Source of the DNA: Diploptera punctata
Lineage: Eukaryota; Arthropoda; Insecta; Blattodea; Blaberidae
NCBI GenBank assembly: GCA_030220185.1
Contig: JASPKZ010004567.1
Location: 248,001-312,000 of the forward strand
Reading direction: 5' to 3'
DNA: 64,000 bases
A program made the position numbers and the translations under genes. Positions 20,685 through 31,782 of the stretch are shown piece by piece. The number at the start of each line of letters is the position of its first letter. Position 1 is the stretch's first letter. The notes under the pieces were generated by a model. It searched no databases. It was given only the letters and a program-made list of their open reading frames with translations, and had not been told where the DNA came from.

Positions 20685-20889
20685 GATAGAAGTTTAAAAT
20701 TAAAATGTACCTGTTGGAAGGTGCCGTCGTCCTCAACTTTGTTAAAATGATGTACATAAAATATTAACTGGAAGCCTTTCGGAAGTTAGTTCCGAAAGGC
20801 TTCCAGGTAATGTTTTATGTACATCATTTTAACAAAGTTGAGGACGACGGCACCTTCCAACAGGCACATTTTAATTTTTAACTTTTATC
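20685..20889. repeat. 205-bp near-perfect palindrome (foldback)
   Basis: Two arms of about 100 bp flank a 5-bp centre ('gttag', 20785-20789). Long perfect stretches are shared, such as 'ggtgccgtcgtcctcaactt' and its complement. The arm sequence is related to 33834-33900, next to a hammerhead-like motif, and the centre 'ggaagttagttcc' corresponds to that motif's hairpin. It is likely an inverted dimer of a Penelope-type terminal repeat rather than a classical MITE. Confidence 0.85.
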
Positions 20890-21173
20890 TTATTACTCAA
20901 GTAGTAGCCACATCCACATTTCTTGACGGTTGTATTTTTACTATAAAACAAGGTCAAGGTATCTCATTTAGTATCTCATATTGCCTTTGACCTGCCTTGC
21001 ATGACTGACCCTTGCAGTAGAAATGTCATTGATGGCAAAATTTGCAGGGTCATTTCAGCATGCAAACCCATCCTCAGCGAGCAAGGTAAAGATACATATG
21101 ATATAGACTCAATGCTAATTTGCATAAATTCACTAATTAGGTTACATCGTTGCCCTCAAACAGAGCAGGACAA

Positions 21174-21238
21174 GTTTTCTGGGTCAGAGTTTCGGTGTTT
21201 TTCCTCACCTATAAGACAAATGTCGAGAAAAGATAAGA
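21174..21238 (+). mobile_element. Short SINE-1 body fragment
   Basis: 'tttttcctcacctataagac' and 'aaatgtcgagaaaa' match the SINE-1 body. Head and 3' hairpins are missing. Confidence 0.55.
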
Positions 21239-21283
21239 CCCAAGTACTCACCAGGCATAAATACATTGTTTAGTGTAAATGTA

Positions 21284-22011
21284 CAGGGTTCTTCATTTAT
21301 AACATAACGGGCACACAGCGTTTTGCCTGTGCATGGTTGGGTGTGCCACATCCGGCTTTGCTCCTACATAAACTCCGCGCGTAAAGCATATATAAAAATA
21401 TTACCTTATAGAAGATGCTGGAAATGTCTTCCACCCTCGGCTAAACAGACATTATATCAGGAAAACACATTCTGATTCACTTAATTAAGCACTGTAATGT
21501 TTCCGATTTCATTTGTAATATTTTGTTTTAGTTATTCCAATATATGAGGATTTGTCTCGTAAAATTCGTCGTTCAGGTTATCCCACAAGTAAAAATCACA
21601 CACTGTTAGATCAGGGGAGCGAGAGGTCCATACACCAGCACTAATCACTCTATGTTGAAACACTTCCCTAATTTTATTCATGGTCTCCTCTGCTGTATGA
21701 GCAGAAGCAGAATCTTGTTGAAACCACTCATATGATTTCTCTTTTTCTGTCAGTTCACGAAAAAAATGGGATCAAAATGCCATGTCGGTACCTCTCTGCA
21801 TTTACAACACAGCTTGGTGATTCACAATGAAAATAACTTTTACACACAAAAATACGTTGCTCTAGATTCAATCGCCTGTTCATATTGCTGGACGATACAG
21901 TACTGCCGAGTGCCGCTGCTAGCAGATGCGCGCGCTCAAAGGCAGCCGGTAGTGGGAGAATATAGCAAGAGCCGTGTGCCCGTGTGCCCGTTAGGTTATA
22001 AATGAACCCTG
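21284..22011 (-). mobile_element. Internally deleted TA-flanked DNA transposon
   Basis: The inverted termini 'cagggtt...catttataac' / 'aacgggcacac' match over about 30 bp, apart from a 3-bp insertion and one mismatch. TA lies outside each end (21282-21283, 22012-22013). The 728-bp body keeps the start and end of a transposase and has lost the middle. TA target and DDE remnants place it in the Tc1/mariner superfamily in a broad sense. Confidence 0.85.
21532..21883 (-). pseudogene. Fused remnant of DNA-transposon transposase (HTH joined to catalytic C-terminus)
   Basis: From ATG at 21881-21883, MNRRLNLEQRIFV resembles the N-terminal helix-turn-helix of arthropod transposases often annotated as DUF4817-type. 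Further on, after a large internal deletion and a frame change, FQQDSASAHT (second catalytic Asp) and RSPDLTVCDFYLWDN (third catalytic position) appear. The reading frame ends at TAA 21532-21534. The first catalytic Asp region is deleted, so it is inactive. It resembles the N-terminal fragment at 44414-44660. Confidence 0.75.
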
Positions 22012-22112
22012 TATGAGTGAGTTGTGCTAGTGTTGTGTGGCACTGGAATTGAGCTGATTACTCATCCGTGGAGGCCCTTCATATCCTCGGGGATCTCCTC
22101 CCTACATTGTCT

Positions 22113-22372
22113 ACTTAACTCATGCCCCAAATGGGAGTCAGTGACCAATCATGTTTCAATGAGTTTTGTTTTACAGCCAATGACAGTCATGTTTCACCTC
22201 GTTCTTTATCGAATTCTCTTTACTAGCTCCTGCTTTGTGATAAAGGAAATTCCTCCTTTTTAATATTCTGAACAGGTCAGAGTATTATTTTGCATTGACT
22301 GACTCCCCAACAAATACATTGAATATAGCAAATAATGAACTAGATAAATTCACTCGTGACATTACTTATGAT
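22113..22372 (-). repeat. Dispersed repeat R1, copy 3
   Basis: Reverse-complement match to the repeats at 1-240 and 6978-7205. It begins (minus strand) with 'tcataagtaatgtcacgagt', then the shared core from 'ttcattatttgctatattca' to 'ggggcatgagttaa'. The leading motif is on the opposite side of the core compared with copy 1. Confidence 0.75.
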
Positions 22373-23617
22373 AAACTACATGTTTAAAACAACCAAAAAT
22401 ATTTACTCACATTCTATGTATAACCTTGACCCTAATGCAATTAATCAAAATTAACATTTTGCAAAAGTACCAATAAATTGAAAGGTTAAACTAAAATATA
22501 GTAATTGCCTTCATGATGCATTCGATTGAGTCCTTATCTTCAGTTCTGATATCCGTAATCGATTCTAAGCGGAATATCAGACAATTAAGAAGCCGAATGT
22601 CAGGGAGACTTAGAAACACACAAAGCAAAGGGGTCGCTGGGAACAAGTAAAAGAGCTCAGCAGAAAATAGAGGACAAAGTCCCAGATCAGTATTGCTGTC
22701 TGGAATATTGAAGACTTAAAAAACGAAATCTCCGACAGATTTATTCATTATCAGATTTTAAATCCACTCTTCCTTGATTCTAGGTTGCCCCTTACCTTCT
22801 GATGGCTTGTACTATTTTTGGTAGTGCATCTGGCATGATGCTAATCAAAGGTCCAATGTGTATCAGTAAGATGTGTGGTTCAAATTGCATTTATTGTTTT
22901 TTTTCCTACATGATAATAGCCCAACCCATTGGTTTGTATATCTCTTACGGATGCAGTTCCTGCATAAGGAGGGAGATAAAGTAATGACAAAGATAAAGAA
23001 GGAAGAACGCAATGACATTGAGTTTTTACCTTGATTAATAAGGAAATTCACTTAGAAACCGAATTAAGTTGACCAGCCCCGGGATTTTCTAGAATTTATA
23101 TAGTAAATGCCGACTTTATTTATTTATTTATTAAAATAAATTTTCAACTATATAAAATTTATCGTTTTATATTGATCCTCAAACATTTGTGTACTCGGAA
23201 ATGACGTATTACATTCATCCTGTAATTATGTAATTCTGTTTTTCGCCAGAATTAATCATAATACGTATGAATTTGCAGAGTTTGCGCCTGCAGTACTCTG
23301 ATTAGACAATCCGCTTAACGATCCTGAAAGAGAAGTTGCCTTACTAGCATGGCGACATTCTTCTCTTATATTCTAAAAAACATGGACAATGATTTCTGTC
23401 AAGTCCCTTGCATTTGTATAAATAAATATTCTAAAATACCGTAATATAAATCTTTGAGGAGTTATTATGAACACGTATAACATCATTCAGAACGTTTGTT
23501 GAGCATTATAAAGGACACAACACTATAGATCAGCGTTACAAGCAGAGTATTTGTTCCTATGTTGAATTCAAAGCAATCAATTGCTTCATGATTTTAACCC
23601 ATGATTGTGATTCATAC
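22373..23617. other. No recognised feature
   Basis: AT-rich sequence with only short random ORFs (for example 22802-22984). No TIRs, tRNA boxes or RT motifs were seen. Confidence 0.45.
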
Positions 23618-23629
23618 AACTTTGATATA

Positions 23630-23934
23630 GTAATTCTGCCCAAAGGCAGGTCCATCACTGCAATCATAGCATTTTCATGCTATGCTTGGAGCTTTACTAG
23701 GGAATTGTAGGTGTGGTAGCTTCCCGTTGCTTTCCACACCGGTGAAGGATGATGATGATGGCCACATGATTTCGGGTACCGTTTGGGCCTTAAAGTTTTC
23801 CTGACATTTGTCTTACAGATGAAGAAAACCCCCGATAAAAACCTCACCTAGAAAAACTGCCCCGACCGGGGATCGAACCCGGGCCTGCTGCGTGACAAGG
23901 CAGTACGCTACCTCGAGACCACAGCGGTGGACAT
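23630..23934 (-). mobile_element. SINE-1 copy c with perfect 12-bp target-site duplication
   Basis: Full length on the minus strand, with tRNA-Asp-like head ('gggttcgatccccgg' B box), body, (ATC)n and both 3' hairpins. 'aactttgatata' is duplicated exactly at 23618-23629 and 23935-23946. The right duplication leads straight into a TAA array. Confidence 0.95.
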
Positions 23935-23941
23935 AACTTTG

Positions 23942-23945
<4 letters not shown>

Positions 23946-24003
<58 letters not shown>
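23946..24003. repeat. (TAA)n microsatellite, left half of a split array
   Basis: It is continuous in type with 25068-25109. The RTE copy between them has split the array. Confidence 0.95.
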
Positions 24004-24005
<2 letters not shown>

Positions 24006-25067
24006 TACTTACTCACTGGCACTATCGAACCCGTAGGTTCATGGCCGCGCGGACATAAGCTCTCCATACATCCCTATCCTGAGCCAATGCTTTCCAATCA
24101 TTCCCTGTATAATCTGCTTCCCTCAAATCATAGTTAATGTTGTTCTCCCACCTCATTCTTGGCCTACCAACTGGGCGTTTTCCCTCTGGCTTTCCTACAA
24201 GAAGCTTCTATGAACGTCTTTCATTCCCCATACGCGCAACATGTCCTGCCCATCGCAGTCTACGAGACTTAACTGTTCTTATTATATCTGGCTTCCTATA
24301 AAGACCATGTAGTTCATTGTTATGTAGTCTTCCTCCCATTCACCTGTCTGTTCATCTCTCTTTGGTCCAAAAATTTTCCTAAGAACTTTATTCTCAAATA
24401 CTCGTAATCTCCTTTCCTCCCTTAAAGTAAGAGTCCATGTTTCGCACCCATATAATATAACTGGTAGAATAATAGTTTTATATATTTTCAGCTTAACGTT
24501 TTTTGAAAGGAGTTGGGACATCAAAAGTCTCTGCAATGCATAATAGCATGGATTTCCAGAATTGAGCCTATGTTTAATTTCTTTGTGCATCTCATTCCTA
24601 TTTGTGATTGTTGTTCCTAGGTATTTGAATTCAGCCACTTCCTCAAAATTTCCCTCATTTGTCATTAGCTGTCCATTTCCATTATATACTGAATTTCTAC
24701 GTGTGACCATATATTGCGTTTTACTGATATTTACTTCCAGTCCCAATTTCTTAGTGTTACTCAATAGTGTGTAAGTGTTGGCCTTTAGTATCTCCTCGCT
24801 ATTGGCCAGCAGTACTACATCATCAGCATAAACTAATAGCTTATTAATAACATTCAGTTGTAAACCTTCCTCATTCTCTAAAGAGTTAATGGCATGCTCT
24901 AGTACAAAATTAAATAGTAGAGGAGATAGTGCATCTCCTTGCTTCAACCCATTCTGGATTTCAAAAGTGTCTGAAAACTGTTTGCCTACACGCACCTACT
25001 CTTTGTGCCATTTAGACACATTCGTATAAGTCTAACTAACTTTTTAGGAATTCCGAACTCCAGCAGG
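24004..25067 (-). pseudogene. RTE-like retrotransposon, 1.06-kb 3' copy
   Basis: On the minus strand it starts within the RT palm/fingers region. A 237-codon open stretch (24282-24995) follows, with FEIQNGLKQGDALSPLL and catalytic YADD, then EFKYLGT, YGCETWT and FGPKRDEQTGE. A frameshift near 24335 separates the C-terminal GRPRMRWENN part, which ends at the 'gctcatggccgcgcgg'-type terminus and the TAAG tail. It is 5'-truncated at 'tcctgctggagttcggaat' and flanked on both sides by TAA array. It has the best-preserved RT core of the family here, but no endonuclease. Confidence 0.93.

Positions 25068-25109
<42 letters not shown>
25068..25109. repeat. (TAA)n microsatellite, right half of a split array
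   Basis: It borders the truncated 5' end of the RTE copy. Confidence 0.95.
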
Positions 25110-25542
25110 TAATTTTCATAGGATTATTCATTTTATATGGTTTTAATTAAGGCGCTCTCTGTTTTCTCCCATTTCTTCGATTGATTGAATCTTCCTCTTT
25201 CAAATTATTACATTCCATGCATGTTTTATCTAATATTTGCATTCTATCTTTGACCACAGTTTGTTATATTTTCAATAATAAGAATAATAATAACAACAAA
25301 CTTTTCAGAGATTATGAGAGGTCTACTGTTTCTTGCCATCTTCTTCAAGTTTTTCTACACCTCCTGCCAGTATGTAAAACTATAATGTGGTTATTGCAAA
25401 CAGAAAATACAAACAGATTATGAGAGCTGATTAATCAGAGTATAATGACGAATTTCCCTGTATTTCCGAATTAATGATACTATAATAAGAATCCCAACAA
25501 GCTTGTATCTTTAATGATAGAGGAATAAGAAGACTAATATCA

Positions 25543-25543
<1 letters not shown>

Positions 25544-25586
<43 letters not shown>
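25544..25586. repeat. (TAA)n microsatellite
   Basis: About 14 units. A minus-strand frame running through it reads poly-Ile and is not a gene. Confidence 0.95.
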
Positions 25587-25898
25587 CATAGTCTTTGTAG
25601 AACCATGATTGTGATTTCCTTTTCTGTTTTCACTACCGCATGCTTGTATGATTTCTGTGATTTGTGCGACACCCTTGTGTATCTCTACCTGTATAATTAA
25701 TTGATTTGCTTCTATTTTTTTTTCTTTGTTGCGTTGTAGATTTTCTGATTCTAGCTTCCTTAAACGTTTGTGTAGTACTGTTATGGATGTTGTTCGAGTT
25801 TGATGCAGTGTTACTGTTGTCACTATCGGTATTACGTGCTTTCTTATCGGAGCCATTGCTGATGTCCATATCCTTCTTGGTTATTTATGTTCATGCTC

Positions 25899-25945
<47 letters not shown>
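25899..25945. repeat. (TAA)n microsatellite
   Basis: About 15 units. Between this and the previous array (25587-25898) a minus-strand frame is open (LHKRLRKLESENLQRNKEKK). It is lysine-rich and possibly coiled-coil-like but matches no domain I know. Confidence 0.95.
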
Positions 25946-25946
<1 letters not shown>

Positions 25947-27017
25947 TAACTTCCAGCAACCAGCTGCTTCTCGATTTTTATCCATATATTTGGTTTTATT
26001 TTGGAGGTTTTAATTTGTGGCTGTGGTTTTAGGACCATCTGATTTTTTTCTGTTTTTTTTCTCAAAAGTATAATTTTTTAAGTATATTTATTTTTCCCAA
26101 AGTAGCTAAATCTTAAACCATCTAGAGTTTTCTCTCTCTCTCCCGGATTAATATTTTCCATATATTAAAGCTATTCTTTTTGAGTCATTTGTTGCCCACG
26201 AATCATATTTTGGAACCCCTGAAACGATGAATTTTAATTTTTTATAAACGACTTAATTGACAGGAAATTAATCTAATTCACAATGTTATTGATTAAGAAG
26301 ACTTTGTGAGGGCGGACAATTGTCATTGAAATGACCTTCACACTTGTACAGTTTTGTTAATGAACAGGAAGTGCTCTAGATTAATGTTATATTGGGATTC
26401 ATTAATTAAATGTGATCGTATCCAAATAACACCTTCATTTGGTAGCCTCATCCCAATGCAGGCGGGAGTCGAACGCGGGACGGTGGAGCAGATTAAAAAG
26501 GCGCTCTATTCTGTCTTATCTCTTATCATGCAGGTGAGATTATGCATTATGATTCTAAAATAAATATTATCAGTAAGAATTATCAGTGTATTTATTAGAT
26601 TAAGGTATATCTACATGTGTAATTAATGCTAACCGTTATATAATATCTGTCTCCATTCTAACTTATATTAAAGATGATATAAAAATAGTTAAACGCAGGC
26701 CAAAGATGCGCTATCCTTGAAATTACTTAGGTTTTTTTTATCTTGATGATGATTAGGACCGCAGCACAGCGACGGGAGAGAATGGTCAATAACGATGAAA
26801 ATTCGCGAGGCATTTAAAAAAAGATTAATGAATGGTATTAAAAGATTATTTATTGCATGAAATTTGTAATATAAAATATAAGTAAAATGGAAATAAGTTT
26901 TTTTTTTTTTTTGCTTTATAGACGCCTATGACATCTAAGAACATATATAGAGTATATTTATTTATTTATTTAAATTTAAATGATGATGTGAAATGATGAA
27001 ATGGGTCCTACACTCTA
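25946..27017. other. No gene recognised; faint tRNA-like box near 26470
   Basis: 'gggagtcgaacgcgggac' near 26464 could be a reversed B box of a decayed SINE head. The rest is AT-rich without repeat or coding signal. Confidence 0.35.
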
Positions 27018-27460
27018 ATTCAACCCAGGAAGTTACTACAGGCCTTACGGGCTAAGCCAGTGTTCCCCTACGTACAGGGGGGTAGATGTTGCCAAACTCA
27101 TAATAACGGTATTTGTTCGTTTAGGGAGGGCTGGAGAGGAAAGGTTAGCAGTACTTTTTCCAAATCTATATACTACACATTTAAAAACATCGTTTACCTT
27201 TTACGGCATACAACCTAGTTTTATAGTAAATATGAGAGTCGACACTTCCACACAGGATAGTACAGGTCCGCATGAGCTCAGTGACAAGTGGTAACTGTTT
27301 TTTTCTTTAAGAGGGGGTGGCTTGGACGGCTACAACTTACAACTGTGCATCTGCTGTGTTGCAATCTTCAGTTTTATATAAGGATTTCTCTCAAGAAAAT
27401 GCTGTTAAAATGGCAACCCAGTTCCCTATTCCAAACACACAATAACTTCCTGGGTTGAAT
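27018..27460. mobile_element. Candidate MITE with perfect 17-bp TIRs
   Basis: 'attcaacccaggaagtt' at 27018-27034 recurs as its exact complement at 27444-27460, enclosing 443 bp without coding potential. The probability of a perfect 17-bp inverted pair at this distance by chance is low. The target duplication is not clear, so superfamily is unassigned. Confidence 0.6.
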
Positions 27461-27524
27461 ATGACTGTAGTAATTAAATTTAATTACGAAAATCAGTAAG
27501 TACGTCCGGTTGATTGGCAATACA

Positions 27525-27592
27525 ATTTGAACCCGGGAACTCTCGAAAATAAGTCTCAGATGTTGTCTCTTGAGCCAACTCTTGCGGTATAT
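27525..27592 (-). repeat. tRNA-like SINE head fragment, family H
   Basis: The minus strand has 'cccgggttcaaatt' (B-box-like) preceded by 'gagagttggctcaagag'. Similar to 15262-15345. Possibly derived from a class II tRNA. Confidence 0.35.
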
Positions 27593-28717
27593 AGTAACAG
27601 TATTTAATTGAATTTATTGTGTAACGATGTTTTTGAATGATATTTATTTTTTCTTCTGTGGGTTACATTTCAGAGACATTTGAGAGTTTGAAAATTTCTG
27701 AACAATTGGGAATAAGTCTGACAGGTTTAATTAAGCAATATTTTAGTCATAGTCTACCGTGATTTTTTTTTTCAAACTGATACGGACTATAAATTGAATT
27801 GGTCAATATTCAATGCTTAGTTTATGAACAAAGTAGTTAATTAAAGACAACGTTAATGTACAATTCGTACATTATAGCTTTAATTTAATTTTTATATGTA
27901 GGCATTTTTAAATATAGTTTTAATATCGCGTCTGGAATACTTGTAATTTTTAAAAGAGGATTAATTGTTTAAATATAATAATTATCTACTATTCATATGA
28001 TTAAAGTGATATTTTATGCAGGAGCAGAAGTATTTTTTTCAAGATACATAGTCATCATCGTGAACTTATTTAGGTTTTGGTCGTTTGAGTCTGTTCCTAT
28101 ACGATCTCAAAATATGGTTGGTCAGTCCATCTTTTTTTTTTGTCTTCTTTTATCTCAAAGTTCTTTAGATTTGATACTGCAATGCTAATTTAAAAAAGCA
28201 AGATGGGTCCATTCTGTGGACATGTTGTAACCAATTGCTTTGATAATTCTGAATTTCTTCAAATATATTTTTAACTTTTAATTTATCGCATATATCTGTG
28301 CTTCTCTGCTTGTCCATTTTTGTCAAACCTAGGAGTGGACGTAAAAAGTAAAGCGAACTAAATCCTATGAGTGAACTGAATTTGAATAATCATAAATAAA
28401 TACATTTTACCCAAAGTTCGTTATATTAAATATTATACTCATGTATTAATTATGACACAAACTTAACATAACATTGACCCGTGTATTTAACTTGGTTAAA
28501 CAATTTCCATTTTGTTAGCTCATTGTAAAACGAATACACACTCGTTGCCTAAGTGTCTAGTGAGAAAACATTCTCAATCGTTGTACCTGGATAATAAGTT
28601 TCCTTGTTTAATATCAACTTAGTAAATTAGTATGTGTAAATTTATTTCATAGAGCTATCTAGTAGTGTACTGTGTGTAATCTTGTGTTTTCTCCAGTTCT
28701 CTGATTTAATTTTAATT
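27593..28717. other. No recognised feature
   Basis: AT-rich with only short ORFs (27997-28188 among them). No TIR, tRNA-like or RT signal. Confidence 0.45.
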
Positions 28718-28728
28718 ATATTATGGAA

Positions 28729-29034
28729 GTCCACCGTTGTGGTCTCGAGCTAGCGTGCTGTCTTCTCACGCAGCGGGCCTGGGTTGGATTCCCGGTCGGG
28801 ACAGACTCCTGGGTGAGGCTTTTTCGGGGTTTTTCCTCACCTGTAAGACAAATGTCAGGACGCTTAGGGTCCAACGGTCTCCGAAAATCATCCAGTCATC
28901 ATCATCCTTCACCGGTGTGAAAAGCAACGGGAAGTTACCACACCTATAATTCCCTAGTAAAGCTGCAAATCGTAGTATTAAAATGCTATGATTGCAATGA
29001 AAGACCTGCCCTCGGGCAGAATTACTATGGATGG
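28729..29034 (+). mobile_element. SINE-1 copy d
   Basis: Full-length structure with head ('gggttggattcccgg' B box, one base off consensus) and 3' hairpins, the first one degraded. Imperfect target duplication: 'atattatggaa' at 28718-28728 and 'atgttatagaa' at 29035-29045, nine of eleven matching. Confidence 0.9.
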
Positions 29035-29045
29035 ATGTTATAGAA

Positions 29046-30389
29046 TTATGATTACGTTGAAATATCATTATAGCCGGGGGTTCTTTGTATATTTACGTCT
29101 CTTAAAATAAAATTAAGCTTACATTTGCAGTAATAGCGGAATTTATTGACACTCTGTTTAAAAAATACATATATTAACAATTATAGTACGAACGAACCCT
29201 TTTGTTCTACGATAAAAATCAAATGTTATGTATATATTACAGCAGCTAAATTAATTAATCTAGATATTATCTACAATGTCTAGCGACTTTGATGTGGTAA
29301 TTATAATGATATATAATTTCTGATTGATAAAACAGTAACATATACACACCTACACACATCTAGACTTATACATAATAAACTGTCTCTTCTCTCATCCATA
29401 TGTGTATATATAATCGTATGTTTAGATAATTATGTAGCCTACTGTATATTGACAATAACAGTCCGGACGAAGCTTGAAGTTACATGCCTCTGGGCAACAT
29501 TTATGTCTTTCAAACGTAGATTTCAATCCTGTTTCTAGTAATATCAGATATTTAAAAGGGTCGTTAATGTATATTTATCAGATTAGGAAGAAATCCGAAT
29601 ATAAAGTTGGCATCACTGTACGGTAGCAGCACAAGGTCAGGGATAACAATGTTAAGGGTGTGGCATACATTCCAAGGGGGCTAGACATGGGTGTTAATTT
29701 TTAATGTAAAATACAATTGCCATACAAGGGCATCCCAGTCGATATGTTTTTTTTTAATTAGTAAACAAAAAGATACAAGCCATTGAGTTGTCTCAAACGG
29801 TAGCATTTAAAATTTGGTATTCGGGGGGGGGGGGTTCAGAGTTCAAATCTTGAATCCTCCAAAGTAATCAGATTTGTTTCATCTTTTCCTTACTCTTTGA
29901 GGCATTTTTTTCGTCTTTTCATTAGTTTTCAGATTGTTGTAACTTCATTTCAGCAACATCCACTTCATCATGTATATTTTGGTCACGTATTATTAATTTG
30001 CAACAACAATATAAACCCACAATCTTGTGTTGCACAAATTTTTTGAAAACGCTGATATAATTTAGTGGTGCTAAGTGAACGGTAAATAAATTTGTTTTTA
30101 AATAAGGGACCAGAGTCCGGAAACGCATTGTTTTGACTCTTATAGTGCTTCAAAGTTTATTGAAGGGATCATAATATAGGCCAATTATGTATTCTTCTTC
30201 TCTTAATCCTAGGCTTATAACATTTATTGGTCGTTTAAGAGACCAATAGGCCTACTTGCCTTCAGTCATCTGATGACTCTCTTAAGTTAGAAATTCAGTT
30301 AATAAATTTATTTGTTGAAACTCTTTCAATAATAATCGGTATAAAGCTGTGGTTAGTTCTGAGAGTTTGGAAGTGAGTTTTTTTTTTCA
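29046..30389. other. No recognised feature
   Basis: AT-rich intergenic-like DNA. A poly-G run lies at about 29824-29834, followed by 'gttcagagttcaaatcttga', which could be a lone decayed B box. The 68-codon minus-strand frame at 29922-30128 is not recognisable. Confidence 0.4.
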
Positions 30390-30725
30390 TTTTTGTTGTG
30401 GTCTTCCTGGTGATCTGCTAGTTAGAACATTATTTGTATAACTTTTGATAAACTGTCGTTACTCATTCTTGAAACATGGCCGTATTCCATTCTTGCCTCC
30501 TTCTTGATACTCATTCGTTCTCATAGGCTAATTCTACATTGTTCCTGATTTAGCCCGAATTAATTTCTTAATTCTAACCTTGTTTTCCTTATTTATCTAA
30601 GATAATATTTTCTTGCGTTTCCAACATTTGTTTTGTTTTGAATATTTCGGTTCTTGTTTCAGAAGCACAAATGAGGACATGTTGCTCTACTGATTTATAA
30701 AATTCGTATTTTAGTTACTGTTCGT
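30390..30725 (-). pseudogene. Decayed non-LTR RT C-terminal fragment
   Basis: The minus strand retains the pattern ARMEYGHVSRMSND followed by SPGRPQQK-like sequence, the same C-terminal arrangement as 13640-14165. Several stops and frame changes occur upstream. Old copy. Confidence 0.55.
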
Positions 30726-30828
30726 AGGTACTTATTCGTCAAAGTTAGAATTATGTAACTTTGACAAGTGTCAACATTGGAAACAAATTCGCACTATGTC
30801 AAATAATAGCAATATTTAGTGATTTATA

Positions 30829-31106
30829 GCAGGGTGATCTAAGGCATCATGCCTAGGCTCAGGGCTATGGACCATGCGCTAGTTCAAGTCCCCATAGGGG
30901 AAGAAATTTTCTCATGGAATTTCAGCTAGTATGGGATTGATGCCCTGCACATAAGGAGTTTCGATTGATACAATAAGTAGCGGCCTTCAGGTTGGGAAAA
31001 CCAGCTAAAAACGGCTGGGTAACCGATAAACTGAGCACATTGTCACCTCTATATAGGATGCCTCTGTAAATCCCACGTGTATATGTGAAGCCGGAAGACC
31101 CAGGCC
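30829..31106 (+). mobile_element. SINE-3 copy
   Basis: The head ends in 'gctagttcaagtccccatag' (B box). The body shares 'ctcatggaatttcagc', 'agtatgggat' and 'gggaaaaccagctaaaa' with the minus-strand copy at 40688-40985. The A box is weak. Confidence 0.7.
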
Positions 31107-31287
31107 TGTTGCATCAAAGATATTTTGCTTGCGATTCGTGAAACGATGACGCAATATTCATGAAATCTATTAGAGCTATAGTCCATTTAGTATATCTGTC
31201 TATAATAAGCCATAGTCTTTCGTTTGTTAACTAGACCAAGTCAATTTAGTTACCTTATTTGCACACAGATGTCATGAAAGGCATGCT

Positions 31288-31568
31288 GTTAACATACCGA
31301 CTCAATGAGACATCTAGCAGGCAACTAAGGTATTACTAGGATGTGCGGTCCGTAAATTTTTGCTTAGAGGTATTTTTATTCAGGCTTAAGAATGTTTTGG
31401 GCGCCTGAAAATATTCAGACTCGGGATTCACGGTTTCAACTCCCTCCCGGAGGACGGGCAACTTGGATTTTTCCATCCTAAAAAAAATTAATCGACCTCG
31501 GCCGAGTTTGAACCCGCGATCCTCGGGACCACAGGCTAGGAGTACAAACACTAGTCCACCGCGGGCGA
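31288..31568 (-). mobile_element. SINE-2 copy, minus strand
   Basis: Head at the right end ('cgcggtggactagtg' on the minus strand) with 'cgcgggttcaaactcgg' as B box, then 'ggatggaaaaatccaag', 'tcctccgggagggag' and the conserved tail ending near 'gagacatctagc'. One of the more complete copies. Confidence 0.85.
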
Positions 31569-31782
31569 CCGCTTAGTATTTGCTATTAAAATAAACCACG
31601 GAAGGTTCTTCAAAAATCAGTGAAATCCTAGTATTAGAAATGAGAGTTTACCTGAAACCTGACATTGAAATTTACTCTAGCAATCGCCATGTTTAGTTCG
31701 TCACAGTGTGTACCACACAGTTTAATTAACCCATAAATTTACAACGTATCCTATAAGATACAGTAGTTTAATTTATTTAACA

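Noticed and set aside
25431..26065. Overlapping ORFs on both strands up to 141 codons
   Set aside because: They are extended by TAA arrays and overlap on opposite strands; no domain is recognisable in the non-repeat part.
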